Shown one piece after another: positions 10,737 through 23,600 of a DNA stretch of 64,000 bases. Numbering within the stretch: position 1 is the stretch's first letter; every line of letters begins with the position of its first letter. The DNA is from Durusdinium trenchii (Eukaryota > Sar > Dinophyceae > Suessiales > Symbiodiniaceae), in the NCBI GenBank assembly GCA_963970005.1, contig CAXAMN010003113.1, positions 490,415 through 554,414 on the forward strand, in the 5' to 3' direction. The notes beneath the pieces are model-generated. The model was given only the letters and a program-made list of their open reading frames with translations, was not told where the DNA came from and did not search any database. A program made the translations under genes and the position numbers.

Positions 10737-13700
10737 GTGAGTCGGGGAGCTCGGCTTCCGAGCTCCGACCGGACCGGTCTGACCCAGTCTGGCCCTGTCA
10801 CCTACGGAGGACCCAGTCGTGTCCCTTTAAGGTCAGTCGGGGTGTCAAGCACCCCGACGTCGCGGGGGTCCAGGCAGTCCGAACGTACCGGATTCCTTCC
10901 GGACCTTATTTTGAGATATGTTGATTATATGTATGACCTTGAACATCTTGAACTGCAGTGAGCTCCAGTAAAGTCAGGTCAGGAAACCTGACCTGATTAG
11001 GCTTTGATTCTCTTGGTGACCTTGGACTTCCTTTGGTCACACCCTTTCACCTACCAGTCAGTGGATAACCTGCAAAGCCTTTTTGGGGATTGGTGCTACC
11101 CCACGGATGGAACAGATGGACAGAGCTGCAGGCCTCGGCTGCGAAAGCGTGTGCATTTGCTCACCTTCCCGTCCCAAAATCGGCCAGAGGCACACCACTC
11201 CGCACACAGCCACGCAGTCCAGAACACCGCACACGTCTGCGTTTCACAACCATGACGTGGTGCTAAAACGCAAGGCACTGTTTCTCACACGGCTCAGCTG
11301 AGAAGACCAGTAACAGTCTGAGCCGAGCCGCTCACTGTTCGAGACCATGTGCCGTTTCGTCCGCTCTGCGTATGATGGAAGAAGTGACCGCTGACAGCAA
11401 GATTCCCTTCCTGGAACTGGGATCCCAAATGCTCCAAAACAATTTTTTCATGGTGAAACACCCCCCACCCCCACCCCAGCAGCACGTTGACGTGGTAAAC
11501 CACCTTGAATTCGGTGCTTTGAAGAACAGCACTGCCTCCCATGTCCATCTCTGCCAGGTACCAGTGTCGACTCAACACCCACGGACGCACGTGCGTGGCA
11601 GGGCCCGGGGACACGGTAAGGGAGCAGTGAGCAGTGGGCACCTGCAGTGGAACAGGCGAGGGCTGTGAGCCTGGTAACGCTGCAGAAAAGCAAAAATGAT
11701 TTGATTGATAGATGAAGTTGTTCATTCTCGTTGGTGTTAGAGGTTGGTGTAGGAATGTGTAGGATGTCCCATCCGAAATGCTGACCGAGGTCACACCATT
11801 TGCCAAGAAGGATTTCCCTCACGGGGACTGTTGGCCAGGACAGTAGATGACCTAGATGATACTAGATTAACTAGATGGCAGAGCTTTGTGAGGTGGAAGG
11901 GAATAGCGGAAGTGGGTGCCAGCGCCATCCACTTTGAATCGTTGGAATTAGACTGTCTTGCCTGGCATCCCAAGTCAGGCTTTGTGCCGAAGGGTGCGGA
12001 GGCACTGGCCCGTGGGCATTTGGGCGATCCTAGTCGTCGGAAGTTCAAGGGGAAAGCCTACAGGAAACCACGATGTTCACAACCCAAACTATGGATTTCC
12101 TCTAAGTTTTCCTGTGATCCAAGTCTGAGAGAGGTGGTCATAATTGGGTGGCAAGAGTGTCCTTGGCTGCCAAGCCGCTTGGGCGTAGAGAGATCTACAT
12201 CTACTGTATAAATACCCTTTGCTTTGGACCACCAACCACCCAAAATATGGTCCTTCCTTATCAATATTACGTGGGGTCATGTTTGGGCTCTAGGTCCCTA
12301 GGTCTAAATAGTTGCAATCTGCCCGAAGCACGCACCGAAGCCATGAAAGGACCATGTCCGTGAAAGACTGATGTGTGAAATCTCGCATTGTTCAGGATGC
12401 TGAATTCTTTTGAGTGACCCTGAAAAACTGGTGAGACACTCACCAGTGGATAATGCGATCCGTGTCGTGTGCCTGGTGGGAAGCCTCACGTGCTATGAAA
12501 AAGCCGACAAAATGGCGAGATGCAGGGATAGAGCAAATGCCAGCTAGTCTGACATCCTGACAGTCTGACAGTTGAACTCGAATATGAAACAATTGAAGTC
12601 ATTCAAACTAGGATCCATGGGGCTACAATATGCTTCAATAGTGTACACTAAGTCACTGGTCATCCAGTCACTTCCAGTGACTGTTTCGTCAGTAAGGCCT
12701 AGAGCTAAGGGGATGCTACGCTCCAGAACCAACACGAACTCCTTTGGCCGAGTTCAATTGTTGTTCTTTTCGCATTGGCAAAGGGAGACGTCAGCTATCA
12801 ATGGCAGGTAGAGGGTGCCCAGAGGCACCTAGGATGCTCCAAGATCTCGAAGGAGATCCTTTGTGTATATGCACCTGGTTCTTCAAAGTGACCTTTTGAT
12901 ATCCCAGATTATCCCAGTTTGAGGTCACTTGGGCCTGAAAAAGGTCACTTAGGCACTCCAAAGAGGTCACTTTGAAGAAGCTGGTATTATGCATGTTCTG
13001 TTTTTTCCAAGCACGTTTGGGCCATATGTATAGCGATATTATGGGATACAGCGGAATGGTCCCTAGTTCACGTTGATCAATAGCAGCAGGTGGTGTTTTT
13101 TCCCCCCTGTCGTATATGGGATGCACTGGGCGCACGACGCGTTCCACCGGCGCGAGCCGCCCAAAGGGCAACGCTCAGTCGGTGCGGACATGGCATCGGA
13201 GGATGACCGTAGCTGGGCTGGGGGAGTTGGAGTTGAGTGAATGCATTGACACACCTCCTGGTGTTAGTCGTCGTGCATTTGTGCCTTAAGAATTGGAGCT
13301 CAGAGAGGCTGCTAAGATTTGTCAGGAATCTCAGCTGAACAGAATTGATTCTCATGTGGCTACATGGCCGTTGAGCACGGGGTCATCTTCTTTGCCCATT
13401 TGCAAGCATGGGGCCATCGAATGAGGTCCATAGTGGGACGGTGGCACCCAAAACGACAGCGCCGGTTTGAGGATCTCCTTGCAAAATAAAGACGCGGTTT
13501 GATGCTTCTTCGGAGGCCAAAAGCGAGGAACTTGCATTGTTTACGTAATGCATGTATTTAATAGATTCAAAAGACTTTGCTGTGGGGAGGTGCGCAACAG
13601 TTCACGTTTAGGCCATGCGGCGTGACGGGACCGAACTTCAACCTTCTCGCAGATGTCACTGCTCCACCGGCGGGGTCGTTTTAGGGACAACGGTGTGGTT

Positions 13701-15271
13701 GTCCGAAATTCGCCGAGCGCATTCCGCAGCGCGCCGACGGGACACCGTTTGCAACTGCTTGGGCTCGGAAGAAAGGCCGAAGCCTGGGGGGGGTGCTAGG
13801 GTTCATTCAGACGGTTGATGTCAAGTGGGTGACGGGTTTCCTAAAGTCTTTGAAGGGTTTGATATGGTTTGATCAAGGGCTCTGGGACACAGAGTCATCC
13901 ACTATGAGCATAGGATGGCACCTGTTTTCTGATGAGCTGCACCAAAAATGCACACGCACACACCCATCAGGTTCATTTCCAGCTTGGACCAGAACCCACA
14001 AGCCCTTCTCAGGTGGATTTGAATGGAAGTGAAACTCGTCCCCAGGTGCTCAGTACACGGACCCCACAAATCCATATATAGACCCTTCTTTGGCTTTTTT
14101 AAAATACCAGGTGGGAGTATCAGAAGTGACAGGTGGGAGTATAGAAGTGACACAGGTGGGAGCATAGAAGTGACATATGTCACATACCGTCACGAGTACC
14201 GTCATCATCACGAGTCATCAACGAGGGGACACGGCGCATGTCGAGGTGTCTGACGGTAGCCTGCAAACTCCCAACGAATGCAGGGGACTCTCCAAATTAT
14301 AGATTCAAAGGCATGGACATTCGAACAGCAAGCAGCACTGATGATCATCCAAGTTGGCCTTCGATTGATTCCAAACCAATTCTCCAAATCCAATTCACTC
14401 CGAATGGATCCGAATGGTGTATTCCAGACTCCTTCCTGCGTCGCTCATCAGGTCCTTCCTGTGTTCCGTGAACCATGACCCCCAGCTGAGCGGTTCTGCT
14501 CTTTCCTCGCTGCTTCACATCGGCCAGCAGCATCATGACCGGTGACCGGTCGAAAGGGTTTTCAGGGAGAGGACATAGCCGAACACCACTGAAAACCTCG
14601 GAGGGTTGAGTGAGTAAACAGTGCAAGTCACCTAAGTCACCTAAGGAACTGAGTGAGGGTTCAACCCGCTTCCGATGAACGTGAATCATACAGCACTTCT
14701 GTGGAGTAGATGGCGCACGAGTAACAAGCTTTCAAGCTCGGCAACGACCAACGCTTGTGAGTGATGAGTGAGTGGCTTTCATGCGGAGGGCTGCGTCATC
14801 TACTTTGCTTTTTTACGCGATGTAGCCATATGTGGGCAATCATTAGGAAATATTAGGAACTTGTATATCAACGAAGCGCTGGCCTAGCTTGGCCGCTGTT
14901 CCTTGACCATAAAAACCCGGGGCAGGCGTTTCACGCTCACCTTCGGGATCCTGCAGGGGTGTGGCCAAGGCAAAGTAGATGAAAGCGATGCGTTTTGGAA
15001 CTCCATGAGGTGCAGCACATGTTGTTGGTCAAATCCGCTTGGAGGACACCCGGATAGCGCTACCGATCTATCCTTGCAGAGCACCCCACCATGAACTCCA
15101 GCCTCCAGCCGCCATGAAATGCCACTTGGCCGACGAGTGGTCTCGCGGTCACTCGCTGCTGCGAACCACCCGTTTGGGTGGAACAAACCATGACAAACCT
15201 CTCCAGGAGCCTCTCCATGCGTGGGGTTGAAATATCATCCCAAAGAGTTTTGTTTTGAACATAGATCAGAC
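10737..15271. other. Long stretch without a supported gene
   Basis: Only ambiguous G/C-ending patches are visible: 11142-11156 on the + strand, 13110-13215 open on both strands, and 13660-13770 open on both strands. No conserved motif identifies any of them. A short direct repeat of GTGGGAGTATAGAAGTGACA type occurs at about 14111-14172. Confidence 0.35.
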
Positions 15272-15379
15272 ATGTTGCGGTAGAGGTGATCGATGAGGCT
15301 GGTGATGTGCTCCGCCTGGAGGATGCCTTGGGGCCGAAAAATCGACTCGTGCGGGTGCAACATCCCATGGTAGAGGGAC
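15272..15379 (-). CDS. Candidate minus-strand exon, function unknown
   Basis: Read on the minus strand from the acceptor CCCACCAG|G, one frame has mostly G/C-ending codons and a natural protein texture: SLYHGMLHPHES, then IFRPQGILQAEH, then ITSLIDHLYRN. It ends at a possible GT donor. Further patches follow on the same strand (about 15170-15080, VGQVAFHGGWRLEFMVG, and about 15030-14945, KRIAFIYFALATPLQDPE). Joining these needs either more introns or a stop codon and a frameshift, so this may be a decaying gene or a retained fragment. I know no family for it. Confidence 0.35.
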
Positions 15380-17038
15380 CTGGTGGGGTTGATAGGTCAG
15401 TGGAGCGCAGCGCTGGGGCAACAGAATGATTAATGAAATGTATTATAATATAGTCACCGTAGATCAGGTGGTTGATTGAACGCTTCCGGTTTTCTTCAGA
15501 AATTAGACACCTTCCCGGGAATCCCGTTATTTTATATATATGCGCTTTCTGGAGCGTGTCCTGTCTTCATAACTCAGAAGTAATTGGACATGAATTTGTG
15601 CAAGTGCGTTTCTTGTTTCAGAGAATTGCTGCCTCGTGGCAGTGTAGGATGCTATCATATTCATCAACCTTTGTCAGTGCTGGACTGGCACCCAGCTGGC
15701 TGTGTTTCACGATGGCCCTTCAATAATGGTCAGTTTGCTTTTTTTTGCCACCCCCATGATCCCGTTGCTGTTGGTTTCTTCTTCCATGTTCTTCTCCCTC
15801 TCACTTCGAGAAGCGCCAAGGAGCTCATATTATGGCGCTGCCCAGACCAACGGCAAGAGCCTGTGGCTTTCCCGGCGCTACCATTTCGAGTGAGAATGGT
15901 TAGAGGGACATCGGGCGAAGACGCTACCGTCTAGAGGGCCCAGAGCTAGAGCACTCTGCAGTCAGGGGTCGTTTCTTCTCAGCGTCCGCTCTCAGTCTCG
16001 GTAGTTGACCAGTCTAGTGTGGAGTGAAAGGCTGGAATTGATGAGGTGAACGATACGAGGACTCCCTCCGTCTTGGCTTGCATGGATGGGACATGTTCCG
16101 AACACACACACACAACCACCAAGAATTCCTTGATGCTTTCTTTTGTATAAGTGGCGACGGAGTTTTGTATATGGTTGCAATTGCACACCCTATATATATA
16201 TATACCAGCTGCTTCCAATGGGTCACCAATGGACAACCCTACACTACACATAGGTCTCCAGACAGGAAGCGCTAGGTATATCATGATGTCAAGTGTCCAT
16301 GTTGTCTACCAATTGGGTTTGTTCCCTTTGGATCCTCGTCAGTGGTACGTACCTGGCACAATGCCAGGCTGAGTTCCTTCGAGGCGCGAACGAAGAGTGC
16401 GGTGCAGTGAGGTACTGGTGAATGGAGCTCAGAAACCAATATGAGCAAGATGAATCAAGATGATACAAGTTCAGAACATGTCTCAAGATCACCACCTTGC
16501 AACATAGCTAAGCAGGCCACATATGTCGTTCGATTGGTAACATCACAGAAACCACCATCACATGAACCAGTAAGATGTTGTAAGCGACTTTTTTTGCAAC
16601 GATAACATCTACTAGGGCCAGGTTAACAACGCATCCTTATGTGGCTATGGCTACCTAGCCACCTTAGAACTGTTGAAAGAAGAAAGATGAAGGCATCCTG
16701 ACGCCCCCTTGTTAGGTGTAAACCGTCGTTGAAGGGCAAAGGATGTGCGTTTTCAAAAGGAACTACTAGATGGAAGTGGTTTTTTGCCAAATCCGTGACG
16801 AAGGCCACTTCTGTTATCCGGATGGTTGTTCCATCCAGTTGAAGCTGGCTTAGTTTTGCTCCACAACCTTACAGTAAGAACCACAGTAAGGCCCACAAGC
16901 GGGTTCAGACAGCTATTCCTATATGTTGTACATACTTTTGCGGCTTTTGGGGGGGAAAGTGATCACATATGTCCATCACCTTCACGTCGCCCCTGTTCCG
17001 TTTTTCGCGCCTGCTTTCGGGAAAGAAGTGAGCGGCAG
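15380..17038. other. Presumed intergenic or intronic DNA
   Basis: Mostly AT-rich, with a family-2 element at 16187-16276. A 3' G/C-ending patch at about 15803-15891 (APRSSYYGAAQTNG ... SRRYHFE, stop) could be a last exon on the + strand but has no clear acceptor. Confidence 0.35.
16187..16276. repeat. Family-2 dispersed element
   Basis: It runs from a short (TA)n tract through CCAGCTGCTTCCAATGGGT and GGACAACCCTACACTACA to CTCCAGACAGGAAGCGCTAGG. The same sequence, longer and in opposite orientation, is at 17470-17580, and a diverged copy is at 32865-32930. Confidence 0.8.
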
Positions 17039-17135
17039 GACGGACACGGTGTGGACACCCAGAACTCCCAACGAGTCCAACGAGTGGAACGCATCCATTC
17101 AAGCGTCCCAACGAGTGGACCTCGCAGTTCCCGAA
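17039..17135 (+). CDS. Candidate exon, function unknown
   Basis: AGCGGCAG|G acceptor and CCCGAA|GTGCCC donor enclose an open, G/C-ending frame: TDTVWTPRTPNESNEWNAS, then IQASQRVDLAVPE. No domain is recognised. It stands alone; no phase-compatible partner was found within 1 kb. Confidence 0.35.
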
Positions 17136-17469
17136 GTGCCCAGGGGCTTGAACCGGCCATCCAAACACATTTGGGGGTTGCGGTGAACCACAGTGGCTGA
17201 CCATGGCGGCGTTTAAGTCTCCTTTGAGTGGGTGTGTGGGGGGGGGGCGACATGCCAAGCACAAGTGGCTAAACTTTAGCCGCTAAAGGATCCAGACAAA
17301 TTGCCTTGCTACGAGTTCATATTAGAGGCATGAATAATTGCATACAAGACCATAAAAGACCGAAGGCCCTTGATTCCTGCGCAGGCAACGTGTTTTAAGA
17401 CCATGGATTGCTCATGCGCAAAACCACCCCGAATTCCATGAGCAGACATGTCTCTAGCAATCCTGCACG

Positions 17470-17580
17470 CACCTAGCGCTTCCAATGGGTGTCCTGTCTG
17501 GAGACCTGTATGACCTATATGTAGTGTAGGGTGTGTAGGGTTGTCCATTGATGACCCATTGGAAGCAGCTGGTATGGATC
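17470..17580. repeat. Family-2 dispersed element, inverted copy
   Basis: The reverse complement of this stretch matches 16187-16276, with an extra internal block (CACACCCTACACTACATATAG, less one base at either end in places). The two copies are 1.2 kb apart in opposite orientation. Confidence 0.8.
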
Positions 17581-18111
17581 CAATGGAAGCAATTTTTTCT
17601 GTGGCGTTGACCTGTTGGACGAGATGGAGTGATCAAAGCCCAATGTTTGCCCTTGCGTCCCGAGGCCACAACAGGTTGATCATTGCTTATCAGGATGTGC
17701 CATACCCTTGGGTTCACCAGAACGATCTCATTCTTTTGCCGGCGCTTGGCCGGCTCAAAGCCCCATCAGATGGCTTTGGTGCCTGTACGGCCTCCGATTC
17801 TGGGAAACAGCGGCGGCGGATTGAGGCGACGCACTGGCCGCTGGCGGCTCATCTCCATCTCGCTTGGAGGCGTCGAAGTGGATCGTTGGTTTTTCCCCGC
17901 ACCTTGTTTGGCTTATTGAAAAAGACAGTCCACTGCAGTGTTCCGTGCCAGGCCTCCATGTTATGTCTCTCTTGAAGAGCAGCGTTTTCAATCCCCCAAA
18001 GTATCCGTGCTGGACCTGTTTGGCTGGTAGAGGCTGGTAGTGTTTCCATTCTGAAGCATTGTTTCCGTGACAGCCTTTCTCTCTTGTCAAAGGTTGTGTA
18101 ACATGTGTAGA

Positions 18112-18195
18112 TACCAGGACCCTCCAAGGGGTGTCTATTTATAGCCCCTTAGCTGTTAAGGGGTGTCCATTAGCCACCCCTTGAAGGCCCTGGTA
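18112..18195. repeat. Family-4 palindromic element
   Basis: 84 bp with inverted ends TACCAGGACC / GGCCCTGGTA and an inner GGGGTGTC repeat. Related copies are at 21732-21824 and, more diverged, at about 21017-21087. Confidence 0.75.
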
Positions 18196-18378
18196 CATTC
18201 CTTTGTTTACAAAAGCTGAATGTTTGGGGTACAGTGTGCGCCATCGGTTTGCGTTCCGTGCGACGAGAGTTTCAGACAAAGAACAATCGAAACCATCCGG
18301 CTCGATAGATTGCTTTTCCTTTGTGAAAGCCAACCGCTCCGGCTTGTCGTTCACCGTCCAGTGTTAGAGCACCAGGTG

Positions 18379-18685
18379 CCGGTGAAGGCGGCCACGGCGG
18401 CACCTTCGAAGGCCGGGTGTTGTCTTTTTCCGGGAGGTGTGGCGTTTGGGGGGACTACCCCAAATGCTCACCAAGTTGTGGTTGCATTTGTTTAGTTTGA
18501 ATGTGCACGGTTTGTTTTGTTGTTTTGTGTTGGTTTGTTTGTTTCTTTTTGGTTCATGAAGTTGACTTGTTGGTTTTCTTATTTTCTGTTGCGACGGAAG
18601 AGCAGGGCAAAGACGCTGCAGAGAAAGGTGGCACATCAGCTTTGTGTAGGGCAGCCAAGAATGACCATGAGAAAGTGGTGCGATT
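18379..18685 (+). CDS. Candidate ankyrin-repeat gene fragment (two exons)
   Basis: Exon 18379-18414 (VPVKAATAAPSK) and exon 18606-18685 both start after AG|G, end at GC donors and join in phase. The second reads GKDAAEKGGTSALCRAAKN and then DHEKVVRL. This matches the ankyrin pattern GxTALxxAAxxGHxxVVRLL, roughly one repeat. Ankyrin proteins bind other proteins and their specific role cannot be inferred. I found no neighbouring repeats, so this is a partial gene or a remnant. Confidence 0.45.
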
Positions 18686-19427
18686 GCTGTAGAAACGCGA
18701 GCGCTGGCAGAAACAGACGCAGCGAAAATAGCGCAAGTAACTCAACCACTTTGTGGTTGGACATTTGCACTAGAAGGTCTTTCAGGAATTCTTCCACTTG
18801 ATGGCATGAAATGGTACCTGCCCACTCCAACTTGAGGTTGAGGAGGAATGGCAGTGTTTTTGGACGACATATTCCATCCTTCGACCGCAGACCTGGCAGG
18901 AACCATCTCCTTCTACTTCGGAAAAGCAGCCAAGGCAAGGAAGAGAGAAGCAGCTCAGAGATTCCAGCAACAAGAGATGATACCCTCCCTCCAACAAATC
19001 ATGGAAGTGGTCGCCCCCCTGTTTGGTATGCGCACTAAGGGCCTTCCCAGTGGCCTATGTTTGGCCATGATTGTTGGAGGATCGATTGCCCATCATATGT
19101 TTCACACCAAAAAAACGTCAAACTTAGATAAGATGATAAGTCACAGAGTCACAGTCGTCACTCCGGACCAGGCAGTGGTCTCACCGCGTCAGGCCTGGTC
19201 GCGCACAGTCCTTCTATGCCTACGGCCCGCCAGGGACACCTCACAGTGACTTCGTGAGGTGACTGGCCCGAGTTGTTCTGACCGTGCGACAGTTGGATGG
19301 GCAAAGATGTTCTGATTGTAAGAGATATTGGTACACTTGGTGTACACTACTCTTGTGAATCCACACAGAGAAAAAAGCTCATGGTCCAGGGGAGCTTGGA
19401 TCGCTATCGTAGTATTCAATTCAACAT

Positions 19428-19527
19428 CCCCAGACACTCCATGCATGCCATATATGCCTACATTGACCCCCCAAAACCATCCCAACTGATCGGCATATAT
19501 GGCAGTCCCAGACAGGTCGTGTTTGGG
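19428..19527. repeat. Family-1 palindromic element
   Basis: The left end is CCCCAGACACTCCATG and the right end is CAGGTCGTGTTTGGG. The core holds ATGCCATATATGCC, TTGACCCCCCAAAACC and CAACTGATCGGCATATATGG. The two ends are of different type (see copies at 22365 and 20765), so this copy is chimeric. Confidence 0.9.
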
Positions 19528-20636
19528 ATCGGGGAAGCAAAGACATCCCCTCAAAAAATGACCGAAATCACTCATGCAACTGATGCTCCTCCAGCCGATG
19601 TCCCACCGATGCGCTGTGTTTTCTGTCCTCTTCTTGTCCACCGACTTCGCCAGAAGAAAGTGAGGTCGACATCACACGGAGTCAGCAAAGTTTGCTCGGG
19701 CTCAAAAGAACCGGCTGGCCGTTAAAGCAAGCGGGAGCAATGATGTTATGCGTGTCATGTTATGGTTTGAACTGTTCAGATGTGTCAGTTGGTGGTTTTG
19801 TTGAGTTTTGCCCAAGGCTGAAAGCTCCAGGGCTGAAAGGAAGATAATTAGACCATATTAGACCTGCAACTGGAACGTCGTAAGATATGCTGTGCATAGT
19901 GTATATCATAGTAACTGTTGTTTAGCTTGACAAGTTCATTTCTTCGAAGACTGCACTCACTTGGGAGCTTTTTTTAGCAATAAACGTTAGGCGCAAAAAA
20001 AGGGGGCCATCCGCATTCAATCGAATGGCAGAAGAATTGCCTCATGCGACTCCAGGATCGTGTCTTCCAAATTGCCTTACCATGCCCGTCGGCCCCAGCG
20101 GTATACATTGGGGTGGTTTCATGTGGTTTCTGGTGGTAGATGTGATATAATGTGAATAAGTTATATCAAATCAGGTGCTCGAGCTTTTGGACTGAATGAA
20201 TGCAAGGCTTGTTTAGGGGTTTGCTTGATGCTATCCCAACATCAACTCGATTTGTACGGCAAGACTTGCCCTGGGGCGCTCTGAAAAGAGAGCTTTTTCC
20301 ATGCACGAATCGGTGCTCAGTGTAGTAAATGGTTGAAGTCTTCACAGGACTAAGTGAACCTTTGCCACCAATTGACATGAAATGGCCCACTGAAATGGAG
20401 TCAGATTGATGACACCAGTGGTGTTTGACACAGGGTGTGCTCATCTCAATCCATGCTGCCTGGAAAAGGACATCAACTTGCGTAGCATTTGTCCTTCCAC
20501 TGTCCACTGCTCATACTTGCTGCCTAGAAAAATCCGACATACACACAGAAAAGGAGTACCTGACAAAAAAAAGAAACAGCTCAGGAAGGTGACATGAGTT
20601 CACCCCGCTTTTTGATGTTCGACATGTTCCTTCCAG

Positions 20637-23600
20637 GCCAACCGTTCCGTTCGCGTTTCCGTTTGCGCCACGAGGCCCGGCCCGACCGGCCGTCCCGCAC
20701 GCTGAACGACTGGATCGCGCAGACGCGCTCGGTGCCGGAGGCAGGGCCTGGTGACATGCTGCCACCCCAGACACGACCTGTCTGGGACTGCCATATATGC
20801 CGATCAGTTGGGATGGTTTTGTGGGGTCAATGGGGCGGCATATATGGCAGTCCCAGACAGGTCGTGTTTGGGATAGGTACGAGTTCTACAGAGCCCGGGA
20901 CGTTTGTTATAGACTATTTGTGACATGGGAAGGATCTGGTGACCTGTAATGTTTGATTCCCTTAGTAAAGCAGATTCTAGCCCATCGGTCGGACCCAGGG
21001 TATGTCTTAGACACTGCTGAAAACCTCTATTTAAGGGGTCATGACTAGTTAGACACCCCTAAGATCCCAAATAGGAGTGCTGGTAGATGGCTCTTCCTCG
21101 ACCCTGGACCCCCACTTGTCTATATAGGACATTTTATATGGTGGACCTGGACAGACATGCACGTCACGTGTTTGCTTCAAGTGGAACACTCCCCCTCCAC
21201 CTGGCCCTCCGTCAGGTGCTGGCCCTTGTGAAGACCTACGGTGCGGAGTTCGACGGCACCAACACGGCCACTGCTTTGCCCGGACCGTTGGACCGACCGT
21301 TGACCGAGGGTCGTTCGACCTGTTGACCGGACCTGGTGTTCAGAGGGCAGTGTCAAGCTTAGAGATGGTGTGTTGGGGTGTTGGCCCCCCACTACCTGCA
21401 AGACTAAGACCAGCTGTGCCCAAGGAGGAATGAGCGATCCACACCGTGCCAAATGGCATGAGTTGAGGGAGAACACCAAGCAATGGAGAAAAAAACACAG
21501 ATGTCCTCTTGAACTGGGAGCTTGTAACTGGGAGGTCAGGGAGTCCCTTGTTGACACTGATTCGGAACGTACATGAATTCACACATCGCTCGCTCGGGCG
21601 ACGGACCGCATGGACTGTGCCACCGAGGCATCGCTTGGCCAAGTGGCACAGGGAGGCACCCGATGCCAGGCGAGGTCTTGGAGGGTAGGCACCCGATGCG
21701 TTTGGAAAGGCATGGTCCTCCACGACAAACATACCAGGGCCCCCAGGGCCTTGGGGTGGTTAATCGATACCCCGGAAAACCTCTAAGGAGCTGTAATTGG
21801 ACAGCCCTTAGGGGGGTCCTGGTATAGCTTTGGCATTCTGTTGTCAATAGGTTTGGAAGACGAGCTTCCTTTGCCAGGCTGGGACTACGGGTTTTTCAAC
21901 ACTAGCTATGTAGATGCTGGGGAACAGCTGAGAATTTGCGAGTTCATGCCAGAGAACAGCTGCCGTGAGGTTTTGCGGCTAGTGGCGAGCATCGATAAAA
22001 AGGGGTGTCAGCGTTTTGATGATCTGTGTCTTTGCCCTGTATGTACACACGCGCCATGCACCACGTGCCTTTTTTCCCCAGTCTAGCAGACACTGAAGCT
22101 GCCACCTTGGTTTGGCCTGTCAGCTGATTGATCTTGTTGTTTCTTGTTTTTTTTTGGGGGGGGGGTCAGACCAGGCCCCCAAGCTACTTGCCAGACATTC
22201 CACTTTAGACACCCCTGCGGCGGGGTGTCTACATGTTCTGGATCAGAACATATCTCAGAACCTACACCCTGGAAGACGATCCCATGGACCCTGGAAATCA
22301 CTGGTTGGTAGAGGAAGGCCATTTGGCATTGTCAGGGTCCAAGTGTTTGGGAGTCTACATTCATCCCAGACACTCCATGTATGCCATATATGCCTACGTT
22401 GGGGTGGTTTGGGGGGTCAATGTAGGCATATCATATATGGCATACATGGAGTGTCTGGGCATGACCTTCCAAGACCCCGGCCGACAGAATGTGAGGCTCT
22501 TCCAAGATGATCTTTGGCATCAGACCTTGGAGCATTTGGATCGCAACCTGCAGGTGCAGAGTAGAGCCTCGTAGAGCCCGATACAAAAGGCATAGGTACC
22601 AAAAAAGAATAAAACGAGCATGAACAAATCATAAAAAGAGGATCAACATAAAATAAAAAGCGAATCAACAAAACAATATTCCTTGATAGGCCTCTTCTGC
22701 TGCTCTCCTGGCCCTGTGGTCTGCGGGTCCTCTGGTAATAAGGTCCCTTGGTCCTTTGGTCCCTTGGTCCACTGGTCCTTTGGTCCACTGGTCCCCTAGT
22801 CCTCCGGTCTCCTGGTCCTCTGGTCCTGTGGTTTGCTGGTCCCCTGATATCCTGGTCCTTCTGTCTCCTGGTCCGCTGGTCTCTTGCTCTCCTACTCCGC
22901 TCGTCTTTCGGTCTCCTGGTCCCCTGCTTGCCCAAATCGAGGCTTGATTGCTTTCTACTAGAGGCAGCTCCCTGGGACGAAAGTAGGTACCCAATGATGG
23001 TAGCCGTCCAGTCATTGAGTAGCCCTACTCGAAAAATGGTTCACCAGTAGAAAATGCTCCCTACTAGGAAGGAGCTCCTAGGGAGGTACACTTTCCTAGT
23101 CCCCTGCTCCTTCCATCCTCTTCCCTTGGTCTCCTAATCCTGCTACTGCTACTGCTACTACTACTACCCCAACCATCCTCAGTGGGCTAGAATATGTTGT
23201 TGATTTCCTTTTTGTTTTTTGTTTTTTGATCCCCGTTGAATATCTATTTATTTTTGTAGATTCTTTTTTTCCCTTACCCCCCACAAAACACCAGAACCGT
23301 TTCATGGACAGTGTTGGACTAGATTCAGGAGATCGCGAAAGGTTCGGCTGTGATTTCCAGTTGGATCAAAGGTGCAATGGCGAAAATGTTGCAGCGACAG
23401 CAGCAACTATAAAGAGCAATTGAAAAAGTAGCAGCAGAAGTAGAAGGTAGAAGTAGAAGTTAGAAGGAGTAGCGGTAGCAGTAGCAGTAGGAGTAGTGGG
23501 AGTAAGTAGGAGTAGTAGTAGTAGTAGTAGTCTGTGTTTTGATGTTGTTGGCAGTGGTAGCAGTACTTTGCTGTTTGGGTTTGACAACTACATTTTGAGC

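Noticed and set aside
17755-17900. Possible trypsin-like GNSGG motif in a + strand frame
   Set aside because: No other protease motif is near, the same bases are open in three further frames, and the real catalytic-Ser exon is at 41361-41483.
22690-22930. Gly/Pro/Arg-rich open frame on the minus strand (RTRGPVDQRT-like)
   Set aside because: It is a translation of the CTGGTCC minisatellite; the same happens at 36655-36820.
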